64,000 nt of DNA. Source: CAZPQN01 sp964588795 (lineage in GTDB: Bacteria; Fidelibacterota; UBA2242). A program made the translations under genes and the position numbers. The notes below the pieces were generated by a model, which was not told where the DNA came from, did not search any database, and worked only from the letters and a program-made list of their open reading frames with translations. Within the stretch, counting starts at the first letter, position 1. Each line of letters opens with the position of its first letter. The stretch lies in assembly GCA_964588795.1 (NCBI GenBank), contig CAZPQN010000003.1, positions 1-64,000 of the forward strand. The letters run 5' to 3'. This document shows, piece by piece, positions 43,204 through 51,412 of the stretch.

Positions 43204-44625
43204 TCAGCTTCGGAAAAACGCGGCACCTTTCCGGACTGCCTGCTGATTGAGCTCGATCAGGTTTTTACGCTTTAATACATCCCCTAAGGTGTCGAGTACA
43301 ATTTCCATGTGCATGATTTTTTGGTGTTCGATCAGAGCACCGGCGATGATCATATTCGCGGCTTTGGAATTGCCGAGTTCATCCGCCATCTGGGTAGCAG
43401 GAATCGCCAGAACCGTCACATCAGTTCGTACCGGTTGACGGTCAATGATGGAATCGTCATAAATGATCAGACCTCCGGGTACGACATCATTTTCGAATTT
43501 GTCCAGCGAGGGACGATTCATGGCAATCAGCACGGTGGGATTGGCGATCAGCGGAGTACCAATCTTGCGGGTGGCGATTTTGACGCTGCAATTGGCCGTA
43601 CCTCCGCGCATTTCCGGCCCGTAAGAAGGGAGCCAGCTGACATGATAGTCATGACGCATCGCCATCTCGGCTAACACTTTGCCCAAACTCAGCACACCCT
43701 GTCCTCCGAACCCGGCGATCTTGATTTCCTCGGTGAGGTCGTCTTTGCGGATCGTGGCGATTTTATGCTGGTCGATTTTGGAACCTTCAATATTGAGAAT
43801 TTTCGGCAGCTCTTCAAACTGGACTACGGTTCGTTTGAAATCTCTACCGGGAAATTGTTCTGAGATGTCCTTTTTAACTCCTAAGGGAAATTGTTTCTGG
43901 AACACTTCGCGCACCCATTCGCGGGCTTTAACTGACGACAATTTGAGGTTCGAAGGACAGGATGACAGAGCTTCGATGAAACAAAAGGCGTTTTTTTCCG
44001 CCTGGAGTTTCAAGGCTTTCCGAACCGCTGTGCGGGCTTGCATGATGCTTTTTGTATCGCCCAGCATCACACGCTCGACGTACACCGGGGCTTCCAATTG
44101 AGCAATGAGTTCCGCCATCCGAATTGGATAACCCTCATTGTCGCTCGTGCGTCCGCGGGGGCTGGTGAGAGTTTTCTGGCCGATCAGCGTCGTGGGAGCC
44201 ATCTGTCCGCCCGTCATACCGTAAACGGCATTGTTCACGAAGAAGACTGTGATCCCTTCTCCGCGATTGGCGGCGTGGATAATCTCGGCGGTGCCGATCG
44301 CGGCTAAATCACCGTCACCCTGGTAGGAAATAACGATTGATTCGGGATGCGCGCGTTTGATGCCCGTTGCGACTGCCGGAGCCCGCCCATGAGCTACCTG
44401 GACATTGCCGGTATGAAAATAATAATAAGCAAAGACACTGCAACCGACTGGACTGATAAAAATCGTCCGATCGCGCAGACCGAAATCGTCCAGCGCTTCA
44501 GCAATCAACTTATGCAGATTGCCATGACCGCATCCCGGACAGTAGGTCGTCGTCAATTTATCACTGCCGGGTTTACGCTCATAGACTTCATAGAAAGAAC
44601 TGGATTTCTGCAGGACCGTGTTCAT
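43204..44625 (-). CDS. 2-oxoacid:ferredoxin oxidoreductase, fused beta (TPP) and gamma subunits
   Basis: The 473-residue protein joins two VOR subunits. Residues about 1-290 are the thiamine-diphosphate subunit: TTYCPGCGHGNLHKL near the start and the TPP-Mg motif GDGDLAAIG ... NNAVYGMTGGQ. Residues about 305-473 are the gamma domain, with IKIAGFGGQGVLSLGKVL and PSYGPEMRGGTANCSVKI. In Thermotoga and Pyrococcus these are separate genes. The join sits near KIATIRKDDLTEE. The enzyme oxidises branched-chain 2-oxoacids to acyl-CoA and reduces ferredoxin. The start overlaps vorB by 4 bp (ATGA). Confidence 0.92.
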   Translation of the reverse strand: MNTVLQKSSSFYEVYERKPGSDKLTTTYCPGCGHGNLHKLIAEALDDFGLRDRTIFISPVGCSVFAYYYFHTGNVQVAHGRAPAVATGIKRAHPESIVISYQGDGDLAAIGTAEIIHAANRGEGITVFFVNNAVYGMTGGQMAPTTLIGQKTLTSPRGRTSDNEGYPIRMAELIAQLEAPVYVERVMLGDTKSIMQARTAVRKALKLQAEKNAFCFIEALSSCPSNLKLSSVKAREWVREVFQKQFPLGVKKDISEQFPGRDFKRTVVQFEELPKILNIEGSKIDQHKIATIRKDDLTEEIKIAGFGGQGVLSLGKVLAEMAMRHDYHVSWLPSYGPEMRGGTANCSVKIATRKIGTPLIANPTVLIAMNRPSLDKFENDVVPGGLIIYDDSIIDRQPVRTDVTVLAIPATQMADELGNSKAANMIIAGALIEHQKIMHMEIVLDTLGDVLKRKNLIELNQQAVRKGAAFFRS

Positions 44626-45674
44626 ACCGACCTCATGAGTTTGATGACTTCATCGTGAATTTCGCGAATCGACGGTACATTGCCGCCCACCCGACCGTAA
44701 AAGTAAACTGGCTTGCGGCCATCTACCGCGAGGCGCACATCGTCGACCATCTGACCGTTACTCATTTCGGAGACCAGGAAGAAACGTGCCTGTTTAGTCA
44801 ATTCGCGCATGATCGCTTTGGGAAACGGGAAAAGCGTTATCGGGCGCACCAGACCGACCGGAATGCCTTCCTGGCGTAGATTATCAACCACCGTTTGCAG
44901 GATGCGGGAAATGATTCCGAATCCCACCAGGATAATTTCCGCATCCCTGGTCTGATAGGTCTCGTAGCGGACTTCTTCCTCTTCCATAATCCGGTACTTC
45001 TGCTGGAGTTTGTTGATATGTTTTTCCAAATCATCGGGATCAAGGTCAATCGAGGTTAGCAAATTATCGGCGGTTTCGGGCGTACCTTTTACTGCCCAGC
45101 TTTTTTCCGGGAACTTCGTGACCGGTTCCGGAAATTCCACCGGTTCCATCATCTGACCGATAAAGCCATCGGTTAAAATGTAAACCGGATTACGGTATTT
45201 GTCCGCTAATTCAAATGCCAATTTGCCCAAATCGCACATTTCCTGCACCGAATTGGGGGCGAGGACAATGACTTTGTAATTTCCATGGCCCCCGCCTTTG
45301 ACTACCTGATTGTAATCACTTTGCTCCGGAGCGATGTTGCCCAGTCCCGGTCCACCGCGCATGACGTCAACGATGACGCAGGGCAATTCGGCCCCGGCAC
45401 AATACGAAACTCCCTCCTGCTTCAGGCTGATTCCCGGACTGGAGGAAGCGGTCATGACGCGCTCGCCAGCCGCCGCGGCGCCGTAGACCATGTTAATGGC
45501 GGCAATTTCGCTCTCTGCCTGGATGAAAGTCCCCCCGGCCACCGGTAAATAGAGGGCGGCGGCATGCGCGATTTCACTCGCGGGAGTTATTGGATAGCCA
45601 TAGTAGGCCCGGCAACCCGCCAGTATGGCTCCCTTGACTACTGCTTCATTTCCATATAACAATTGTTTTGCCAT
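44622..45674 (-). CDS. vorB: 2-oxoisovalerate:ferredoxin oxidoreductase alpha subunit
   Basis: The 350-residue alpha subunit of VOR starts at the ATG at 45672-45674, with GAGGT five bases upstream. An ATG four codons earlier overlaps the ferredoxin-subunit stop. Signatures are LYGNEAVVKGAILAGCRAYYGYPITPASEIAH, ASSSPGISLKQEG, VMRGGPGLGNIAPEQSDYNQ and LTDGFIGQMMEPV. With the fused beta-gamma protein and the ferredoxin protein it forms a complete complex. It provides acyl-CoA and reduced ferredoxin from valine, leucine and isoleucine. Confidence 0.95.
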   Translation of the reverse strand: MAKQLLYGNEAVVKGAILAGCRAYYGYPITPASEIAHAAALYLPVAGGTFIQAESEIAAINMVYGAAAAGERVMTASSSPGISLKQEGVSYCAGAELPCVIVDVMRGGPGLGNIAPEQSDYNQVVKGGGHGNYKVIVLAPNSVQEMCDLGKLAFELADKYRNPVYILTDGFIGQMMEPVEFPEPVTKFPEKSWAVKGTPETADNLLTSIDLDPDDLEKHINKLQQKYRIMEEEEVRYETYQTRDAEIILVGFGIISRILQTVVDNLRQEGIPVGLVRPITLFPFPKAIMRELTKQARFFLVSEMSNGQMVDDVRLAVDGRKPVYFYGRVGGNVPSIREIHDEVIKLMRSV

Positions 45675-45685
45675 AGCAGACCTCA

Positions 45686-46051
45686 TTACTTATCAGAAAT
45701 ATTTACGGTTTCGGGTATCGTCGTAAGGCAGTTGGTACAGCGGACCTTGTTCGGGGTGCTCGCCTCACTAAAAACCTTATATTCGCCCCGGCAATGTGGA
45801 CAATACCGGGTCTCCGTCATTAAATCCCACCTTTTAAAAACCGTAATTGCTCCCGGTTCGGGACAATTGTAGAAGCACACGCCACATCCGGTACAGCCTT
45901 CGCCTTTGTAGGTGGATGGATGATAGCTGTGCGTATTAAAGCGTTCGGTCAGGTACAGCACCTTGACCGGACAGGACTCGATGCAGAGTTCACAGCCTTT
46001 GCATTCTTCGGCATTGATAACGACATGTCCTCTGGTTTTCACATCACTCAT
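45686..46051 (-). CDS. VOR ferredoxin-like (delta) subunit with extra zinc-ribbon tail
   Basis: The ATG at 46049-46051 (GGAG upstream) gives 121 residues; the frame extends 31 codons further without conservation. Two 4Fe-4S clusters are coded by CKGCELCIESCPV and CTGCGVCFYNCPE. The C-terminal 40 residues hold two more pairs, CPHC and CTNC, which look like a zinc ribbon and are not part of the usual delta subunit. It transfers electrons from the TPP subunit to free ferredoxin. Its stop TAA overlaps an upstream ATG of vorB. Confidence 0.9.
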   Translation of the reverse strand: MSDVKTRGHVVINAEECKGCELCIESCPVKVLYLTERFNTHSYHPSTYKGEGCTGCGVCFYNCPEPGAITVFKRWDLMTETRYCPHCRGEYKVFSEASTPNKVRCTNCLTTIPETVNISDK

Positions 46052-46073
46052 ATTGTGCTCCGTCACTAACTTA

Positions 46074-47255
46074 TCATTTGAATTGTTTAAACACTTTAGC
46101 AAAACCCGGTAAGGCGCCGATAATTTCCCGTTCCGGAACCGCAAATGAAATCCGGAAGTAGCCGGGACGGTGAAAAGCCACGCCGGGAGTCGCCAGGATC
46201 AGGTTTTCCTGCAAGGCATTGATAAAAACCACATCATCGGGAATCGGACTTTTCGGAAAAATGTAAAAAGCGCCCTCGGGTTTGATCACCTCATAACCAA
46301 TCTCGACCAACCCGTTATAAATCAGGTCCCGCCGACGCTGGTAAAGTGCCACATCCACGCGTTCATTTAAAACGTGGCTGATGACACGTTGCATCAGCGC
46401 GGGAGCATTGATGAAACCCAGCACCCGGTTGCAGAAGGCGGCGGCGGCGATGATTGTCGCGTTGTCTTCGATTAACGGGCTGACAGCCAGGTAACCGATC
46501 CGTTCTCCCGCCAATGATAAATCCTTGGAAAAAGAGGTCGCCATGATCGTATGCCGGTAAAACCGGAATGCGGTGTCACAGCGCTTACCGTCAAAGACAA
46601 TTTTTTTATAGGGCTCGTCAGTTAAGAGATAGATGGGCGACTGGCGCGTTTGATTGCTACGAGTCAGCAGCTTGCCGATTTCCGTCAGCAGGTGGGCGCT
46701 GTAGATTCGCCCGGTGGGATTATTGGGGGAATTGATGACCAGGATTTTTGTTCGGGTGGTGATTTTGGCGGCCAGGTCATCCAGATCGGGCAGTAAATCA
46801 GCGGTGGTCTGCACCATTACCTTGCGCCCCTGATGGTTATCGATATAAAAATCGTACTCTGTAAAATAAGGGGCGATCACCATGACCTCGTCTCCGGGAT
46901 CGAGCAAAGTCTTGAAAATGACATTGATTGCTCCCGCCGTACCACAGGTCATCAGCACCTGCTCCGCAGTAAAAGGCAAACCGCTTTCTTTCTCTAACAC
47001 CTCAGCGATAGCCGTACAGGTTTCGGTATATCCCTTATTTGGCATGTAGCCATGCCTGTGCGCTCCGGTTTTTTGGGCTTCAGCGACCAACGCCTGATCA
47101 AATGCCGCCGGACTGGGTACATCTGGATTGCCTAATGAGAAGTCAAAGACCCGGTCGGCACCGTATCGCTTTTTCAGAACAATGCCGGCATCGAACATTT
47201 TGCGGATCCAGGAACTGTGTCGCATGGATTCGGTGATTTTAGTGGCGATTGGCAT
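46074..47255 (-). CDS. Class I/II aminotransferase, aspartate-aminotransferase type
   Basis: The 393-residue fold-type I PLP enzyme starts at the ATG at 47253-47255 with a perfect AGGAGG seven bases upstream. The PLP lysine is K244 in SFSKDLSLAGERIGY. NSPNNPTGRIY, DEPYKKIVFDG and the C-terminal arginine of YFRISFAVPE mark the substrate site. It should convert amino acids to 2-oxoacids using 2-oxoglutarate. Lying between NfnAB and VOR, it probably feeds oxoacids to the ferredoxin oxidoreductase. Substrate range cannot be read from sequence. Confidence 0.9.
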   Translation of the reverse strand: MPIATKITESMRHSSWIRKMFDAGIVLKKRYGADRVFDFSLGNPDVPSPAAFDQALVAEAQKTGAHRHGYMPNKGYTETCTAIAEVLEKESGLPFTAEQVLMTCGTAGAINVIFKTLLDPGDEVMVIAPYFTEYDFYIDNHQGRKVMVQTTADLLPDLDDLAAKITTRTKILVINSPNNPTGRIYSAHLLTEIGKLLTRSNQTRQSPIYLLTDEPYKKIVFDGKRCDTAFRFYRHTIMATSFSKDLSLAGERIGYLAVSPLIEDNATIIAAAAFCNRVLGFINAPALMQRVISHVLNERVDVALYQRRRDLIYNGLVEIGYEVIKPEGAFYIFPKSPIPDDVVFINALQENLILATPGVAFHRPGYFRISFAVPEREIIGALPGFAKVFKQFK

Positions 47256-47278
47256 TCCTGTTCCTCCTCTCACGGTGT

Positions 47279-48721
47279 TTAAATGTCAAAGGACCACTGA
47301 CCGGTTTGTAAATATTCGTCAATGGCTTGGGCGGCAGAGCGGCCCGCGCCCATAGCCAGAATTACCGTCGCCCCACCGGTAACAATGTCTCCGCCCGCAA
47401 ATACTCCCGGTTTGGAAGTGCGTCCACTTTCCGGTTCGGCGAGGATATTGCCCCACTTATTGCACCGCAAATCCGGAGTGGTCTGCGAAATCAACGGATT
47501 GGAACCATTTCCAATCGCCATGATCACCAAATCGGTCTCTATTTCAAATTCTGAACCAGCTATAGGTACAGGGCGGCGTCGGCCGGAAGCGTCCGGCTCT
47601 CCGAGCTCCATTCGCAGACAGCGGGCTTTGTGCACCCAGCCGGTGCCGTCAGCAACAAATTCAATCGGGTTGGTGAGCGTCCGAAAAATGATGCCTTCTT
47701 CACGGGCATGGTGCACTTCCTCGATCCGGGCTGGCATTTCAACTTCCGATCGACGGTAAACGATGGTTGCGGTTTCGGCCCCTAAACGCTTGGCGGTGCG
47801 GACAGCGTCCATGGCAGTATTGCCACCGCCAACGACCACGACGTTTTTTCCGTGCCTGACGGGCGTATCGGTAGACGGAAACTCATAAGCGCGCATCAGA
47901 TTGACGCGAGTCAGATACTCATTGGCCGAGTAAACCCCCATCAGGTTTTCCCCGGGAATATTCATAAACCAGGGCAAACCCGCCCCAACTCCCAAAAATA
48001 CCGCCTGATAGCCACCTGTGGTAAGCAATTCGTCAATCGTCATGGTCTTGCCTACGATAAAATTGGCGACGAATTCCACCCCCATCTGCCGCAGGTTATT
48101 GATTTCGAAGCGCAGGATCTTCTTCGGCAGGCGAAATTCCGGAATGCCATAAACCAGCACTCCCCCGAACTCATGTAAAGCCTCAAAAACCGTGACCGCA
48201 TGTCCTCGTTGCACCAAATCGCTGGCACAAGCCAAACCCGCCGGACCGCTACCCACGACAGCAACCTTTTTTCCCGTCAGTTTGGCATTCTTGGGAAATG
48301 CAGTAGCTGAATTTTGCTGGCGTTCATAGTCTGCGACAAAGCGCTCTAATCGACCGATGGCCACCGGTTCGAACTTACCTTTCAGGATACAGGTTTTCTC
48401 ACACTGTTCCTCCTGTGGGCATACGCGCCCGCAGACAGCTGGCAGCAGGTTATCCTCCTTGATTTTACGGGCGGCACCTAAGAAATCACGCACGGCAATC
48501 AGCTGGATAAATGCGGGTATTTTAATGCGCACGGGACAGCCATCAATACAAGTCGATTTGGGACAATTCAGGCACCGCTGCGCTTCCCGGACGGCGGTCT
48601 CAACGTCAAATCCAAGATTCACTTCCTCGAAATTGCGATTGCGGATCTGCGGCGGCTGTTCCGGCATTTTTTGACGGGGGATTGCGAGACGCTCTTTTTT
48701 ACTCAAAATCTGGTTCGCCAC
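47279..48721 (-). CDS. nfnB: NfnB (large subunit of NADH-dependent ferredoxin:NADP oxidoreductase), GltD-like
   Basis: This 480-residue flavoprotein was formerly called glutamate synthase small chain. The N-terminus binds two 4Fe-4S clusters (CLNCPKSTCIDGCPV and VCGRVCPQEEQCEKTC). FAD binds at VAVVGSGPAGLACASDL and NADP(H) at VVVVGGGNTAMDAVRTAKRLG. The pairing with an NfnA-type gene 8 bp upstream, and the absence of a glutamate synthase large subunit, favour Nfn, which bifurcates electrons between NADH, NADPH and ferredoxin. It would balance reduced ferredoxin made by VOR. Confidence 0.9.
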   Translation of the reverse strand: MANQILSKKERLAIPRQKMPEQPPQIRNRNFEEVNLGFDVETAVREAQRCLNCPKSTCIDGCPVRIKIPAFIQLIAVRDFLGAARKIKEDNLLPAVCGRVCPQEEQCEKTCILKGKFEPVAIGRLERFVADYERQQNSATAFPKNAKLTGKKVAVVGSGPAGLACASDLVQRGHAVTVFEALHEFGGVLVYGIPEFRLPKKILRFEINNLRQMGVEFVANFIVGKTMTIDELLTTGGYQAVFLGVGAGLPWFMNIPGENLMGVYSANEYLTRVNLMRAYEFPSTDTPVRHGKNVVVVGGGNTAMDAVRTAKRLGAETATIVYRRSEVEMPARIEEVHHAREEGIIFRTLTNPIEFVADGTGWVHKARCLRMELGEPDASGRRRPVPIAGSEFEIETDLVIMAIGNGSNPLISQTTPDLRCNKWGNILAEPESGRTSKPGVFAGGDIVTGGATVILAMGAGRSAAQAIDEYLQTGQWSFDI

Positions 48722-48729
48722 GATTGCCT

Positions 48730-49608
48730 CTATTCTTCTGCCTGCGGATTAAGCTGTTCACTCAGGCGACAATGATGTACTGGTGGAGGAGTCTGCTCAA
48801 ACTCCTGCAAGGCCTGGGCTTCAAATTCCACAAACTGACGCTGGCGCCGACCAATTTCCGCAAAGTCGACCTGATGACCGTCGAACTCCGGTCCATCAAC
48901 ACAAACGAACACCGTTTTATCGGCTACCGTCGCGCGGCAGCCCCCGCACATACCCGTTCCATCCACCATAATGCTGTTAAGCGAAACCATAGTCTTAATC
49001 CCGAAGGGACGGGTCTGCTCCGCTACCGCCGCCATCATCGGCAAGGGACCGACAGCCAGAATAAAATCCGGCCTGTGTCGTTGGAGCAAATCCTGCAACA
49101 CTTGTGTGACAAAACCTTTGATCCCGTAACTGCCGTCGTCGGTTGAGATGAGCACCTCGTCACAGACAGCCCGCATCTCGGATTCACAAATAATCAGTTC
49201 TCTCTGCCGGGCACCGACAATGGCGATGACCTGATTCCCGGCCTGTTTCAGTGCTTTAGCGATGGGTAAAGCTTCCGCGGTGCCCACCCCCCCGCTCACG
49301 CAGACTGTCAACCCAAATTTATCAATATGCGTCGGTCGTCCCAGTGGGCCGACTAAATCGTGTATGTAATCGCCGGCTGATAATAAATTTAAATGCCGCG
49401 TAGTTTTCCCGATCCCCTGGACAATCAGTGTTATGGTACCCTGCGCGGGATCGCCATCCACAATCGTCAGGGGAATGCGTTCCCCTTTTTCCCAGACACG
49501 CAGAATGACAAATTGCCCGGGCTGGCGTTTGCGGGCAATCAGCGGCGCCTCAACGATAAATTTTTTAATCTGCGGTGCGATAAATTCAGCCGTGATAATT
49601 TGATGCAA
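48730..49608 (-). CDS. nfnA: NfnA (small subunit), PyrK-like FAD/2Fe-2S protein
   Basis: The 292-residue protein has a ferredoxin-reductase fold. The FAD-binding strand is PGQFVILRVWEKGERIPLTI, the NAD-binding glycines are in CVSGGVGTAEALPIAKAL, and a 2Fe-2S site is coded by MVDGTGMCGGCRATV ending in VFVCVDGPEFDG. It resembles the electron-transfer subunit of dihydroorotate dehydrogenase, but the gene beside it is nfnB, not pyrD. Together they form the bifurcating transhydrogenase. The acidic C-terminal tail (SEQLNPQAEE) is unremarkable. Confidence 0.9.
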   Translation of the reverse strand: MHQIITAEFIAPQIKKFIVEAPLIARKRQPGQFVILRVWEKGERIPLTIVDGDPAQGTITLIVQGIGKTTRHLNLLSAGDYIHDLVGPLGRPTHIDKFGLTVCVSGGVGTAEALPIAKALKQAGNQVIAIVGARQRELIICESEMRAVCDEVLISTDDGSYGIKGFVTQVLQDLLQRHRPDFILAVGPLPMMAAVAEQTRPFGIKTMVSLNSIMVDGTGMCGGCRATVADKTVFVCVDGPEFDGHQVDFAEIGRRQRQFVEFEAQALQEFEQTPPPVHHCRLSEQLNPQAEE

Positions 49609-49627
49609 CCTCTGCGACCTTTCTTTT

Positions 49628-49984
49628 TTACACGAGAACCTGGTAGGCTTTTTCCAGGGACTCCAGTTCTTTCAGCACGAAGGGCAACATCTTAAGGACC
49701 GTGGATAAGCCAACGATGGGTATTGTCAATATGAGCGTGTCAATGATTTCATCGCGCGTCGCACCCGCCCGCAGTGCTTTGGGAATGATGATTTTTATGG
49801 CGTCCGGAGAAGGGCTATTGACCTGAATAGCTAACATGATCAGTTCCCGGGTCTTTTCGTCGAGATGATTGCCAAGGACATTGACCATTTTCTGATAGCT
49901 TTTAAAAACTTCCTTGCGGTTTTCCATAAGGAAGGTCAATCCATCTTTATCGAGGTCCTCCCAACGGAAATTGTCGGTTACCAT
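49628..49984 (-). CDS. Carboxymuconolactone decarboxylase/AhpD-like protein without redox cysteines
   Basis: The 118-residue all-helical protein matches the CMD fold: LDEKTRELIMLAIQV followed by ALRAGATRDEIIDTLILTIPIVGLSTVL. AhpD-type members have a CxxC between these segments. Here the place reads NSPSPDAIKII and no cysteine occurs in the protein, so peroxidase-like thiol chemistry is excluded. The role is unknown. It lies 14 bp after the branched-chain aminotransferase and 19 bp before nfnA, so it is transcribed with the amino-acid fermentation genes. Confidence 0.8.
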   Translation of the reverse strand: MVTDNFRWEDLDKDGLTFLMENRKEVFKSYQKMVNVLGNHLDEKTRELIMLAIQVNSPSPDAIKIIIPKALRAGATRDEIIDTLILTIPIVGLSTVLKMLPFVLKELESLEKAYQVLV

Positions 49985-49998
49985 ATAATCCCTCCTTT

Positions 49999-51027
49999 TT
50001 ATTTGACCTCTTCTATCCAGCCAAACCGGTCTTCTATGTCACCCAGCTGGTAAGCGGTCAGATACTTGTACAGTTTTACCGTCAGCGGGCCCGGTTCCAA
50101 ACCATCGGCATAAAACTTATATTGCCGGTTTTGATACCCCAAACAACCAACGGGGGTGATGACCGCCGCGGTGCCGCAGGCTCCAACTTCGACAAAATCT
50201 TCGATCTCATCAACACTAACCCGCCGCTCGATAAAAGTCAGTCCCAGGGCTTCCTGGGCGACCGTGATCAGCGATTTGCGCGTTATACTGACCAAAATAG
50301 AGTCCGACCGCGGTGTCGCCAGAGTCCCATCCTTGAATACAAAATAAATATTAGCTGCGCCCATCTCCTCGAAATATTTATGCTCGATCGAGTCCAAGTA
50401 TACGACTTCCTGATAACCCTCCTCTTTGGCAATCTTGAGCGGTACCAGCGAGGCGGAATAATTGCCGCCGGCCTTGGCGCGCCCGATCCCGTGGAGAGCG
50501 GCACGATCGTAGTAGTCGTCGACTTTCAACTTGATGGTCTTAAATCCAGTCTTGAAATAGGGGCCTACCGGACAGACAAAAACGACAAACATGTATTCAT
50601 AGGCCGCGCGGACACCCAAATTTTCGCCCACTCCCAGTTCAAAGGGGCGCAGGTAAAGCGCCGCCCCGGAACCATAGGGTGGTACGTAATCAATATTGGC
50701 CTTAATTGCCTCCAGAATACCCTTCATAAAGAGCTCTTCCGGCACTTCCGCCATCAGGATGCGGCTGGCAGATTCACGGAATCGCCGCGCATTATCGCGG
50801 GGACGAAAAAGCAGAATCCGACCATCCTTTGCCCGTTGCGCTTTCATCCCCTCAAAAATCTGCTGACCATAATGCAGACAGGTGGCCCCTTCATCAATAC
50901 TCAGTTTGTTTTCGGTGACCAGGCGTCCATTATCCCATTGCCCATCTTTCCAGTGCGCAATAAAGCGGTAGGGAGTATAACTGTAGCGAAAATCGAGTTT
51001 GCTCCACTCAATAGTTTTGGGGTCCAT
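49999..51027 (-). CDS. ilvE: Branched-chain amino acid aminotransferase
   Basis: This 342-residue fold-type IV PLP enzyme interconverts valine, leucine and isoleucine with their 2-oxoacids. The catalytic lysine is K185 in GRAKAGGNYSASL, the mammalian-type (ilvE group II) sequence. ATCLHYGQQIFEGMKAQR, LRPFELGVGENLGV and EVGACGTAAVITPVG are conserved. The length suits that group. It heads the minus-strand island with VOR, so a catabolic role making 2-oxoisovalerate for VOR is likely, although it can also serve synthesis. Confidence 0.95.
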   Translation of the reverse strand: MDPKTIEWSKLDFRYSYTPYRFIAHWKDGQWDNGRLVTENKLSIDEGATCLHYGQQIFEGMKAQRAKDGRILLFRPRDNARRFRESASRILMAEVPEELFMKGILEAIKANIDYVPPYGSGAALYLRPFELGVGENLGVRAAYEYMFVVFVCPVGPYFKTGFKTIKLKVDDYYDRAALHGIGRAKAGGNYSASLVPLKIAKEEGYQEVVYLDSIEHKYFEEMGAANIYFVFKDGTLATPRSDSILVSITRKSLITVAQEALGLTFIERRVSVDEIEDFVEVGACGTAAVITPVGCLGYQNRQYKFYADGLEPGPLTVKLYKYLTAYQLGDIEDRFGWIEEVK

Positions 51028-51412
51028 GACCTGCCTCTCTCTTTAAAATAGTTGTTGGATTGGATTTCTGCATACTCTGTTTCAAGCACCATGTAGCGTA
51101 TTTGAGTCAAACAAAAGTAATGCCACACAGCCCTGACCGCCGCGAAAGCCGGACAGTTTATAAAAAGATCGCAAGTACCGACACTTTGGGAAAAAAGATT
51201 TGGATCAAGCTTTTTTTCCTAATTCTGAAAATCCAGCGGAAATCTTTTTATTGGAAATAGGAAATTGCACGCCCCTAGGGAAAGTTTTTACCTTTATTAT
51301 CATCGAATAAGGATCATGACCCGGATTTTTGGTAAAGAGTTTGCATGGTAGCGGGAGAGTACCTGGTAGGTTTTTTACAATGCTTAACCACTTTAATCAA
51401 CGGAGGTGAGAA
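51028..51412. other. Divergent intergenic region between ilvE and the serine operon
   Basis: This 385-bp AT-rich stretch contains no credible open frame or tRNA. It must hold divergent promoters. A TACAAT at about 51376 is a possible -10 for the plus-strand operon but lacks a matching -35. The strong GGAGGTGAGAA before 51413 is the aminotransferase ribosome-binding site. A GCGGGAGAG string at 51352-51360 recalls a glycine-riboswitch core, but the rest of that motif is absent. Confidence 0.5.

Noticed and set aside
47279..49608. Glutamate synthase small chain plus dihydroorotate dehydrogenase electron-transfer subunit as separate pathway genes
   Set aside because: No gltB-like large subunit or pyrD is adjacent. 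The side-by-side pair is the standard NfnA/NfnB arrangement.
50122..51051. 309-codon open frame on the plus strand over ilvE
   Set aside because: It lies antisense to a clearly recognised branched-chain aminotransferase and shows no family motif. It is a mirror of codon bias, not a gene.
51345..51370. Possible glycine riboswitch upstream of the serine operon (GCGGGAGAG)
   Set aside because: The paired conserved parts of that motif (CCGAAGG and the downstream stem strings) are absent, so only a short chance match remains.
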